This document shows, in pieces, positions 30,214 through 41,500 of a DNA stretch of 64,000 bases. Within the stretch, counting starts at the first letter, position 1; each line of letters opens with the position of its first letter. The DNA comes from Arthonia radiata (taxonomy: Eukaryota; Ascomycota; Arthoniomycetes; Arthoniales; Arthoniaceae). The translations under genes were made by a program, and so were the position numbers. The notes below the pieces were generated by a model. That model made no database searches, was not told the origin of the DNA, and was given only the letters and a program-made list of their open reading frames with translations. Location of the stretch: contig PSQN01000012.1 in NCBI GenBank assembly GCA_002989075.1, positions 1,872,480 through 1,936,479 of the forward strand, given 5' to 3'.

Positions 30214-31735
30214 ATGGCGGCGTCAGAAATCTCACACAAGCCGAAAGACCAGCAGCTAAAGGAGCTGCTCGCCGCTGCTGCTCACGATTATGCGCACAAG
30301 TCATACGACAAGGCATCAGACCTCTATGCGCAAGCAGCCGAGATACAGGATGAGCTCAATGGCGAGATGAACCCTGCAAATGCTGAGCTGCTCTACGCAT
30401 ACGGGAGATGCCTGCACCATCTCGCTGTTAGCAACAGTGACGTGCTTGGAGGCAAGGTGGCAGGCGAAGGCGCTAGCAGCAAGAAGAAGTCAGGAAAGAA
30501 GAGAAAGCGAGGCGACGACGCGGGTGAGGGCAGCTCGAGTGCTGCACGCGGCGCGGTCGCGACAGACGCCGTGACCCCAGGCTCGGAGGATATGCTCGCG
30601 GAGAAGATCGTGGAGAAGGCAGTGGAGAACAAAGATGGCATGCAGGTCGTTGAAGAAGAGAAGAAAGCCAAAGAAGAGAGTAAACCATTCTTTCAGATCA
30701 GCGGCGATGATGATGAGTGGGAGGATGAAGACGAAGAAGAGGAGGGCGACGATGCTGCTGCAGACGAGGAGGCAGAAGAGGAAGAGGACGACTTTGCAAC
30801 GGCGTTCGAAGTGCTTGACGTCGCGCGTGTGCTCTTAACGCGGCAGATCGAAGAGTACCAAGCGTCAAAAGACCAGCTAGCGGATACAGACGCAGCAGCC
30901 ACGGATTATCTAAAGAAACAAATATGGACCGCACGCGATCGCCTAGCAGACACACATGACCTTCAAGCTGAGATATCGCTTGAGAACGAGCGGTTTGCAG
31001 AAGCAGTCGCCGATTCACGGGCAAGCCTGGCGCTGAAAAAGAAGCTCTTCGACCAAACGCACGGTCAGGTATCAGAGGCTCACTTCAAACTTTCACTGGC
31101 GTTGGAATTGGGTAGTGTGACCACGCCCAAGGGTCAAGACGGAATGCCGATCGAAGGCGCCACCCCACAGGTAGATCAGAGCATGCGTGATGAGGCTGCG
31201 AAGGAAATGGAAGCTGCCATACAATCCACCAAGCTGCGGAGTGAGAAAGAGACTGCAGCCATGAAGGGCTTATCTGGTGAGGAGCTCAAGAAGAAGCAGG
31301 CGCAGAAGCAGGACGTGGAGGATATGATTGCCGAGATGGAGCAAAGAGTAAGCGGCAGCTTTACTATCAATGTATGGTGATCCCTTATGCTGACATGGGT
31401 ATGAACAGCTCGACGACCTGCGCAATCAGCCGGTGTCGCTCAACACCGCTTCAGGCCCAGCAGGCGCAGCACTCGATGGTAATGCGCTGGGCAGTATCTT
31501 GGGTGAGATGCTCGGCGAAAGCCCAGAGGCGTTCAAAGCACGAATCACAGAAGCCTCGCGAGGCGCCAATGATCTTACCGGCATGATCAAGCACAAGAAA
31601 CCCAAGCCAGAACCCCAGACATCTGCAGGCGTGAATGGCGACACAAAGGGCAAAGGTAAGCGCAGAGCTGATACCGAAGGTTCCGAGGATGAGCTGGCGG
31701 GCGACAGTAAGAGAGTGAAGAGCCCAGCTGTCTGA
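30214..31735 (+). CDS. NASP: NASP-family histone chaperone (Sim3/Hif1-like, SHNi-TPR)
   Basis: This family binds histone H3 (or CENP-A) or H3-H4 and delivers it for chromatin assembly; members are fission yeast Sim3, budding yeast Hif1 and vertebrate NASP. The model has two exons, 30214-31347 and 31409-31735, joined in phase 0 across a 61-bp intron (AGA|GTAAGC...ACAG|CTC), giving 486 residues. The first TPR is at about residues 15-60 (DYAHKSYDKASDLYAQAAEIQ, AELLYAYGRCLHHLAV). A basic stretch (KKKSGKKRKR) follows, and the family's hallmark long acidic insert (DDDEWEDEDEEEEGDD) interrupts TPR2 at about 170-200, before FATAFEVLDVARVLL. Further TPRs contain the SHNi region (LQAEISLENERFAEAVADSRASL, SEAHFKLSLALEL). 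The C-terminus ends in KGKGKRR and SKRVK, probable nuclear localisation signals. An upstream ATG at 30196 is in frame, but 30214 (ACAATGG) has the better context. Confidence 0.9.
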
Positions 31736-32036
31736 GCCGCGAGGATCCGAAGTTCTATGCAGTGCGATGCAAATGCAATCAAACCACTGTCCAGCTTGGC
31801 GTTGAGACTGATGAGACAGCTGCATTTTTGGATTTTCGTGGTACATGACGTGCCGGTTTTTCTGGCCAATAACGCCTAGTCGCGCTTACGAATAGACGAC
31901 AAAGAAAAGCTCCAGGGCGCAGCGATACGACTTGCTTGACAGCCTTCGGCCAATCCGTAAGACTTGAATTATTGCGAAGACGTTGGATTTCTAGAGCTCT
32001 TCGCATTCTGTTGCAGGATCCTCGGGTACCAGGAGG
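31736..32036. other. 3' flank of the last gene before the AT-rich block
   Basis: This 300-bp stretch still has normal base composition. It should contain the NASP 3' UTR. I see no further gene before the composition change. Confidence 0.5.
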
Positions 32037-32078
32037 CCTGGGCCTCCTAGTAGGGTTTATAGGTAGTAATAGCCCTAC
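32031..32078. repeat. Palindromes at the composition boundary
   Basis: AGGAGGCC (32031-32038) and GGCCTCCT (32041-32048) form perfect 8-bp inverted arms with a 2-bp loop. GTAGGG (32050-32055) and CCCTAC (32073-32078) form a second, looser pair. Normal-composition DNA ends here and AT-rich DNA begins. This could be the terminus of a repeat element, but I found no matching far end in the window. Confidence 0.5.
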
Positions 32079-35000
32079 CTTTATTAATATAGTATATATA
32101 CTAAAATTATAGTATTCGTAGTATAATATATTTAAATTTTAAGATATTATATTAAAATTAGTATAAAACTTTAATAAAGTCTATAAAAAGACTTTATTGA
32201 TATTAATAAAGTAATATAGTAGCTTAAAGTATTAATATTAAATGATTATTATAATATAGCTCTTTTTTATCTTTATTTATATTATAATTTAACTTTAAAA
32301 CTACTATAATCTTTTAAAATTACTAATAATACTATATTAGTTAATTTAAAAAAATTATAATAAAGTTTCAATAGTATAAAATCCTTTTATTATTACTAAA
32401 TTTTTTATATAATATTAGTATTTATAAGGTTATAAGTTATTATTATTACTTTTTTATTTTTTTACTTTTTTTAATACCTTTAAAGCTCTTTTACTATATT
32501 AAAGTTACTTATTATTTTACTTTTACTATTTATACAGCTTTATTAGTAATATATATACTTATAATATTAATTAAGTTATTAATATTATAAACTATTTTAA
32601 TAAAAATAGTATTTACTATTTATTTAATAGGAACCTTAATTAATTAGTTTTTTTATTAGTATTAGCTTTTATTATCTATTTATATATAAATTAGCTTATT
32701 TAGTTAAAAATCTTATTTTTTATAGTTAGTAATTTATATTTAAACTACTTTTATCTTTTTATTTAAGATTATATTTAAATATTAATACTGTATTAGAATT
32801 ATTAATAAAAATTATACTTTAAAAGTAAATAATTAAGCTATAATTATTTAAATATTAGCTAAATATTTTTTTAAAAGCTACTATAATTTTAAAAAGCTAT
32901 AAAAGCTTAGATTATTAATTAATTTTAAACTACTTATTTAAAATCTTTAGTAATTATATTATATAGAGTTCTCTATAGAATAAGATAGAAGAAGATTCTA
33001 GATTCTTATTCTATTTCTATTTTATTAGAAAAAGATTAGAGATTAGAACTAATGAAATAGAGATAGAGCTATAAATTTTACTTCTATTTTTAAAGTTTTA
33101 GAATAAAAAAAAATTTTTTAATAATAGAATAAGAGTAAGATTATTAATTTTAACTAGATTCTAAGCTATTAGAAATAGAATAAAAGAGCTAAATTTCTAA
33201 TAAAATAAGATAAAATAGATATTATTTAAAAAAAATATATAATTATTACTATATTAAGTATAAATTAATTTTATAAGTAATTAAAATAATCTTTTTAGAG
33301 TCTTAAAATAATATATCAAAGAGAACTTTTATATTTATTATTATACTATTAGTAGCTTATAGTATTAAAAGCTTTAATAACTTTTAGTTATTCTTAGCTA
33401 TAACTTTATTCTCTTTACTATTCTTTAGCTTTAACTTATTAAAATTAATATAGTTTTCCTTTAAAAACTCTTTATCTTTATCTTTATTTATATTAATTTC
33501 TATCTTTTTATACCTTAAGCCCTTTGTATTTATATTATTAGTATTTTTTATCTCTATATTTTATTTAAAGACTTACTTAATCTTCTTTATATTTATATAT
33601 CTATAATTTACTTTGATTTAGCTATAGAAATTAGCTATAATTTAATTTTACTATTTATTTAGTAGTAGCTACTATACTATTTTATATCTATATATACTTA
33701 CTTTAGATATAAAGCTATACTTTCTTTTATATAGTAAGCTTATCTTTATTTTTTCTTTTTATATTTAAATTCTATTTTTAAGTAGTAACTATATTTCTTT
33801 ATTATTTATATTATAAATTACTTTCTTAATACTTTAAAACTTTATAAAACTTAGTAAGTTATATTAACTATAATTAGTCTTTATTTAATAAATAATAAAG
33901 TTATATTAAACTATATAAAGCTTACTATAAAGAATTTAATATAAATATATAGCTTAAAGAAGTTTAGTTTAGAATATATTAGCTTAAGTAACTTAAAAAG
34001 ATTATCTTAATTCTATACTTATAATATTATATCTAATATTAAGCTCTATATTAATAAGAATTTATAAAATATTTAGTAAAATAATAGCTTTACGCTAAAA
34101 TAGTAGTATAGTTTTTTAAATAATATATATACTTACTATAATAGTATTATAGTAAATTATACTATTAGTTTACTTATCTTTTAAAAGTTTCTCTAGCTTT
34201 ATAAAAGTCTTTTTCTTTAAATAGCGCTAGCTAACTATCTCTTTTACTACTTTATACTTATTTTTATTTAGATTCTTAAAGGACTTACTAAGACTTATTT
34301 ACTTACTTTACTTTATATTTATAAACTAGTTTTTTTATATAGTTATTTTATCTTATACTATATTTTTATATTTAAGTTAGTTTATATAGTAGAATATATA
34401 CTTACTCTACTTAATACTAAAAATAATTAGCTTAAGAAAAGATTGTCTTAATTTATAAAAAATAGCTTACTACTTATATATTAGATTAGTCTTTATTTAA
34501 GTATTAAACTTTAACTTCTTATTCTTACTTAAATTGTTATAGCTATAATTTAGCTTATAAGTACTAATAAGAGTATATTTAAGCTTCTAATAGTTATTTT
34601 TATAGTATATTATCTACTTAATATTATTAAAGTTATAAATTTTACTAGCTATAAAGTAAGTATAAGCTTTTATAGTATTAAAATTTATTAAATATTAGTT
34701 AAAAGCTTTATTAAATATAATATTTATACTACTACTAAAAGGTTATTTAGCTTTATACTTTTATAGTATATTAGAATTAAAATTATTCTTAATAGCTTTA
34801 TAAGAATAGTCTCTCTTAGATACTATAATAAGAAAGTAAAATAGACTAGTAGCTAATAAAAGAGTAGAGATAAGTATAAAGTTTAAAGAGATTAAATAGA
34901 AAAAGGTAAGTTTATTAGTAAGAAATATAAACTAAAATAAAGTTTGTTTTAGTAATAAGTAGAAGATTATTACTATATTAGATAATAAAATCCTTAATAC

Positions 35001-35182
35001 TAGACTTTAGCTATTATATAACTATAGTAGTTTTATACTAGTATACTAACTTTTCTAACTTTAATATTTAAGCTAAACTTTATTTTTCTACTTTACTAAT
35101 TATTTACTATTATTTTTAACTATTATTTATTATATTTAAGTTATAGATTAATGTTAGTATTAAGCTAGTTATTAGTAATAGT
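32079..35182. other. AT-rich debris, nothing recognisable
   Basis: About 3.1 kb of highly AT-rich sequence lies here with no open frame of note and no family that I can name. A stretch near 32,960-33,230 is rich in AGAATA/TATTCT-type words and partly self-complementary, which may be a decayed inverted repeat. Confidence 0.5.
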
Positions 35183-35699
35183 ATATTTATTAGAAATTAA
35201 TCAACTAGCTGGTTAGCCGGAACCCTCAGAGACCTAGAGTATCGGATAAGTTCTACCAGCTGTCTCGGTCTAGAATAGAACAAGCCTTTTATTTAAAGGG
35301 TCGGGCCTAGTAGCCTAGATTTAGAACAAAAAGAAGTATTATACAATTTATTTTAGACAGCTGGCTTATAGTCTAAGATAATATAGAATAGACTTAAAGA
35401 CTAATAGTTTTAAATAGACAGAATTACTGTCTTATGCAGTAAGTTACGGATTATCTGGCCTCTATTAAAAGAACAGATATCTAGTAAGTCCTGTATAGGC
35501 CGCTAGACTTAGATATATAAGCTAAAATCTCTCTAGAGAATTTTAGCTAATAAGACAGACAATATAACAATAGCTTCTCTTTGCTATTAAGTATTGTATC
35601 TATACTAAGCTTAAGTATTGTATTAGTCTTAAGCTAGTCTCGTCTTTCTACTCTTTATAGTAGTATTCTTCTTCTTTCCTATATCTTTTTAACAATATT
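35183..35699 (+). mobile_element. Solo LTR with ATATT target-site duplication
   Basis: The LTR spans 35,188-35,694 (507 bp). It is flanked by identical 5-bp direct repeats ATATT at 35,183-35,187 and 35,695-35,699. The right end reads ...TAACA and the left end TATTAG..., consistent with an original TG...CA pair. A TATATAA box lies at 35,514-35,520, implying plus orientation. No second copy is visible in the window, so it is a solo LTR left by recombination. The superfamily is not certain. It is a fossil, old, but less decayed than its flanks. Confidence 0.75.
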
Positions 35700-36916
35700 A
35701 AAAGTAAGTAGTATATAAAGTAGTTACTAGTTAAACTTATAGTACTATAAAGATAAGTAGCTATTCTTTAAAGTACTTTATAAAAAGTATAGTAGCTTAT
35801 AAGGTCTAAAAGTCTACTTAATATACTTATTATACTATACTTAAACTTTAGCTTACTAGTAAATATTACTATATATCTTTAGTTTATAATATATTTAATG
35901 CTAAATTTAACTAAAAGTAAGTAAATTAAAATAATCTCTTTTAAGTTAAGTTAATTTAATATTAAATTTCTATATAAAATTATATAGTATTAGTAATAAA
36001 TAAAGTTTTTTCTCTTAAAAGTACTATTTTAAAGGCTTATTTATAAAATTATAACTAATATTAAGTTAAATATTTAGTTTAAGTAGAGAATATTTAAGAT
36101 ACTTTAAAAGGTTATAAAGATATTTTTAGTAATAGAGTAGACAATATAAAGCGTATTAAAATACCCTTTAATAGACTATCTACTACTTTATAAAAAGACG
36201 GAGTAGCTAGTTATAAGGTAAATATAGCTCTAAGTCTATAAGGTTACTCTAGAGATAAGTTATTATTAAAATTCTATTATAGTAGTAATTCTTTTATATT
36301 TTCTCTACCTTAGTAAGAAAGTTCTTTTTATTAGAAGCAACAAAACTAAGAATAAGAGGGTATAGTACTAACTACTAGATATAGAAAGTATATTATATGT
36401 TTAAAGTAATACTATCTAGATAATAGACCAATTAAAACGTAGATAGATAGTAAATAGTATAAAAAAGATATAAAGTTAGTATTATATTAAAGTTTAAGTA
36501 GACGTATTAAAGCAAGTAATAAGATAACTTCTAGTTTATAAACTATTACTATTTATTAAATGAGGGTTTATAGATTGTATTTTAACTATAAATATATAAT
36601 TAAATAGTAAGCTACTGTAGCTAGCTTTCTATATCCTACTGTTACTCTATAGGGTTAGATACTAGTAAATCGAGAATTATAAGAGAAGTCTTAATTAATA
36701 TATAGAGTTTTTATATAAGTATAACTAGCGCTAATTATATATTAATATTAAGTTGTTGCTTAATTATTATAGAAGAGGGAATCATTTTAAAAAATAAGGT
36801 TAAAAGATTTAAATACCGATATTAGTAGACTTGTTTAGTCTTAGCCTTTATATAGTAGCTTCTATAGAACGTAGTAGGCTTAGTATATTAGAATTCCTAA
36901 TATAGATATCTATCTA
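35700..36916. other. AT-rich debris, nothing recognisable
   Basis: This is AT-rich repeat debris with no coding signal that I can support and no repeat family that I can name. Confidence 0.45.
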
Positions 36917-37560
36917 TATAACTTAGTTTCTATAGCTTAGTTTCTATATAGACTTATTTTCTAACTTAGTTTCTATATAGAAATATTAAAATATAACGTT
37001 TAAACTTATTATAATTAATAGAAGTTAGCTAGAAAAAAGCCTAAAACTAAATAAAGTTTAGTACTAAAACTAATACTAGTATCTACTGTTATAGTATAGT
37101 AAGTCTACTTAATTGTACTACTATAAGTATATAAAGGCTAAGACTAAACTTAACTATTTCTTTTAATAAGAAACTAAGTCTAAACTTAGTTTCTATATTA
37201 CTTAGTTTCTAAATAGACTTAGTCTCTATATAGACTTAGTATATAGACTTAGTTTCTATATAGACTTAATTTCTATATAGACTTAGTCTCTATATAAACT
37301 TAGTTTTTATATAGACTTTATTTCTATATAAACTTTATTTCTATATCAACTTTATTTCTATATAGACTTTATTTCTATATAGGCTTTATTTCTATATAAA
37401 CTTTATTTCTATATTTTATAACTCTATATATAGAAATAGTTTCTATATAGAATTAGTTTTTATATAGACTTCTATTCTATATAGACTTCCGTTTAACTTA
37501 GTTTCTATATAGACTCTATTCCTATATAAACTTAGTTTCTAAGACTTAGTTTCTATACTT
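36917..37560. repeat. 17-bp minisatellite (acttagtttctatatag)
   Basis: The 17-bp unit acttagtttctatatag recurs head to tail in variable form. The densest array is about 37,184-37,416, where about a dozen consecutive units are readable (acttag/actttat-type variants, one shortened). Scattered units extend to about 36,917 on the left, interrupted at about 36,980-37,170, and to about 37,560 on the right. Variants differ mostly by transitions, as expected if the array was mutated in place. Confidence 0.85.
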
Positions 37561-39313
37561 AGTAAAAGTAGAGAATAGAAATATTAGTTTTATAAAGACT
37601 ATAAAATAACATAAATTAAATAAGCCTTCTAGTTTTTTATTTATTATCTAATTTATTAATTAAACTTCTAGAATTTCTATACTATTTTAAATAGCTTAAT
37701 TCTTTTTATTCTATACTTTAATAGATCTCTAAAATATCTAATATAACTCTAATTAGTCTAATATCTAAGTAATATTAAATTAGTATATATATAATAATAC
37801 TTATATCTATTAAACTAAAGTATACTAGAATGTTTAGTTATAGAGTAATTAAATATACTAAAAGATCTATTAAGTAACTTTAAGTTATTAGATACTATAT
37901 TATAGAACCTCTTGATAGAGACTAACAATTAAACTCTCTCTAAAGTTCTAAAATAGTTTTAGTACTACTCGCTCTACTAGACTTTAAAAAGTAGATAAAT
38001 ATCTATATTCCTTAGTATATAGAATAAAGACTATATAAATACCGACTGATGCTTGCTATTTTATATTATTTAAGCAGCTAACTACCTTAAGATTCTAAAT
38101 CTACTAGATATTAGCTATAAAGCTGCTACTAGGGTAATTAGAGGTAAAAGTATTAAGCAGCTTTAGTTATTATTTAAAGTATAGGCTATAATACTAAAAG
38201 ATAGGTATATTTCTATCTCTTACTATATAAATAGTCTAGACTTTATATACTAATTAGACCTTATAAACCTACAGTGTTATATTTATTAAGACAGCGATAG
38301 ATCTTTAATATACTTATACTACTTCTTCCGCTAAAGATCGCTCTATAAAGGGTCTACTCTATATATAAAGTCTTTAAAGTAATAGAGCTAGGCGTATAAT
38401 CTATATAACTATTTTTACTAAAAAGATCTATAAGCTATAAAGTAGATATATAGTTCTTTAATAGATACCAATATTAATAAAATTAACGTAATACTTTCCT
38501 CTTGTATAGTATAAAGAGATAACTAGTAAGGTTTCAATTTATTAGGAGCTAGAACTAATAGTATAGGTAATAATATAATAGACGCAATATTTATAGATCT
38601 AGTATTACTATAGGTCTATGGCTTACGCTAATTAAGAGAGCATAGTAGACGTAAAGGATAGATAGTACTAGAAATACTGTCTAGAAATATTTAAAAATTA
38701 GCGTAAGGCTTTAAAGCTAAAATTACAGATCTACTATATTTATCTATATTTAATATAGATAGAATATATTCTATAGAGACGTACTAAAGGTTAAAAGCTC
38801 TAGATAACTATAGTAGTAGAAATATAATTGTTTCTTTAACTCTAAATAGATAAGATAAGGTTCGTTAAGTACTTTATAAATATATATAAGACTTCTTCTA
38901 AGTAAGATATATAGCGTATTAGTCTAGTTATAAAGTCTAGAATTATATTTATTTATTTTATATCTATAGAACGTATATAAATAATACTAAGAGTATATAT
39001 ATTAGAAGAGAAATATAGCAGATCTCTATATTTTTTATAATAAACTATACAATTTTAATCTTAAAGACGTTCTATATTTAAGACTACTAACTAATATAGA
39101 AGCGGCATAAGAATATTGTTTAGTGTTTATAAGTACTTTATAAGATTTAAGAGATTATCTATATAAAGCTTAGCTACTATTAGTATTAAACTTTATAGAG
39201 TAGCAATATAGCGTACTAAGTAGAATAGATAATAAAGAATCTAATACTTATTACTCTTATAAAGAGAATTCTTAAATATAAAAACTATAAATAAACATTT
39301 TAAACTTATATAG
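37561..39313. other. AT-rich debris, unassigned
   Basis: About 1.75 kb of decayed repeat sequence lies here, with slightly higher GC than the first part of the block. I cannot assign it. The right edge is the insertion site of the gypsy element. Confidence 0.45.
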
Positions 39314-39318
39314 TTATA

Positions 39319-39514
39319 TGTAATCTAGATATAGAGCAGGAAGCAGTTAGATAGCAAAAAGGATCTAAATAGGCTCTACTAGTATTCAAGCTAATTATTA
39401 AGGAGACTAGAAAGGGATATGTCTACTAGAGAGAAGATATTCTTCTAAGATTATAGCCTTCCTAAATAGACAACATTCCGTTTTAATTTGCTATTAGAAC
39501 GTCTATATATTATA
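39319..39514 (-). repeat. Left LTR of the gypsy element (its 3' LTR)
   Basis: This 196-bp direct repeat matches 47,136-47,331 at the same length. It starts TGTAAT and is preceded by the target duplication TTATA. Confidence 0.88.
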
Positions 39515-39529
39515 ACTACCTTTCCTCTT

Positions 39530-41500
39530 AAGAAGAATCGCCCTCGATCTAAGTGCAATCCGCTATCTCTATCGTACCTTCTATTTATTGTCTTACGTAA
39601 AGCAACAACCTCGTTAAAAACCTACTAGCTTATATCTACGTTCAGTTAGAAAAAGAGTAATGTTGCTTACTGTTATTCTATACATCGTTTAGTATTAGTT
39701 TTCTATAGCACTAAGTTATAGTACTAAGCTTTACTTTTAATTTAAAGCTCCTGAGCCTAAGTTATAAGCTCGGTAGTAAGGTTATATATTATTTTTACCT
39801 AATTTTACGTTCTTTTATATACTCTTATACACACTTTTACCGATTAATTGCTCCTATAGATAGTAGTAATCTACATAAATAGGCTTCTTTACTTCTATAT
39901 TAGTATGTATAGGCGGAAGCTTTGTTATTAGTACCTAACGATAGGTATAAAATAAGGCCCTTGCTCTTTTAAACTTTCTCTTTCTTTCTTTAATATTATT
40001 ATACTCTTCTACTTGGCCTATAAGCTTCTCTTCTCTGGTAGGCCTTTACTTCTCTTCTTAAGTAATAAGTTTATAGCTAATTTAGTGTTAGATTGCCTTT
40101 AATTTGCCTTTACAATCTCTATTATATTAGATTTTAACTCCGTTAACAAACCCGCTACTAGAGCGAGCTCTTCTGAAGCGTCAACTCGCCGCTTAACTCG
40201 TAGCATTAAGAACTTTAAAGCTACTGTTAATTTTAAAGCTCTTCTTTATAACGTTTATAAGAAGAAAGCTTCTAAGGTTGCTTTACTAATTTCTAAATTA
40301 TTTACAGCTTCTCTTAGTCTACGCTCTTCTAAACTAGATAGCATATCTCTAACTTCTACGACTTTTTGTAAGTCTACTATCTCTTATTACTTTATTCTAG
40401 TTTAAATATTAGTATTCTAGCTTATTAAAAGTATTATATCTATAAAGACGACTTTAATAATAATAAGATTGTTTATTTTCTCTATTACCGCGATACTACT
40501 TATAAGTCCGAGTCGTCTATAAAGTCTCGTCGGTTTATCTCCTCGAATCCCGCTTTTTGTGCTGTATCTACGTTAATTTAGCCTTAGCTAGAGGCTTACG
40601 TTTTAGTATACTACCGTTGTATAAAGACCTTGTTTAGCGATATAGCTGTATATAGTAGTTCTTCTACGAACTCCGATTTTAAGTATTATAAGAATTAGAC
40701 CTACGAGTAGCTTAAAAAATAGTATACTAAGTATGCTCGCTATACTAGTATTAAGAGGTTAGAAGATAAGTATAAGATAGTAAGTCTAATACTCCTCCGT
40801 CTTAGATACTAATTGACTCTATATTAACGTATACTAGGTTTCTGCTTAGTAGAGACGTACCTACAACCTTCTTGTACGCATTAACTTCTTCTTAACCTCT
40901 AATAAGAACGTCTAAGATAATAAAGAGTCTTTCTACGACGACTATCTTACTCTACTTTGCGCCTTTTACGTTTAGCTATAGGCTTGGTAGCGCGGTCTAA
41001 GCACTAAGTCGATTGAGTAGGCCGATACTAACAATTTTAAGCGTATTAAGGCGCTACGTTAGAGCTTTAATTCTAGTATAAGGTTGTACGGCCCTTAGCC
41101 GTCTATAAATAAGACTTTTTACGAGCTAGCTATAGTAGATCTAGTTAATTAGATTTAAAACTGTGTTAATAATAGTTGCGGCTAGGTTAAGCAGTATTAT
41201 ACCGTCGATCTATACTAACTTTAGTGCTAGTTTAAGTAATCTTCTCGTAGTTTTCTATCTTTTGTTTAGCTAGGGTTTTAGTCTGTATAAGTAGTTTTCC
41301 TTAGTCTATCGGAATAATTCTATATTTTCTCTCTGTATAAGTCTTATTTTAGCTTTTTTATAGCTTAAGCTTTATAATTATATATAAATAGTTTTAAAGT
41401 TTAATACTATACTAATTCTATGTTCTAAACTATACTTTAGGTAATTTGTCTTCTCTTCGGCGTTACATTATAGACTAATTACGTAGGCTTGTAGCCCTTT
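39530..41500. other. Unassigned segment inside the gypsy element
   Basis: About 2 kb lies between the polypurine tract and the chromodomain-like region. It is less AT-rich than most of the block, and both strands keep fairly open stretches (for example near 40,130-40,400). No known gypsy domain is evident to me. It may be a decayed extra reading frame, an untranslated region or an older nested insertion. Confidence 0.4.
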
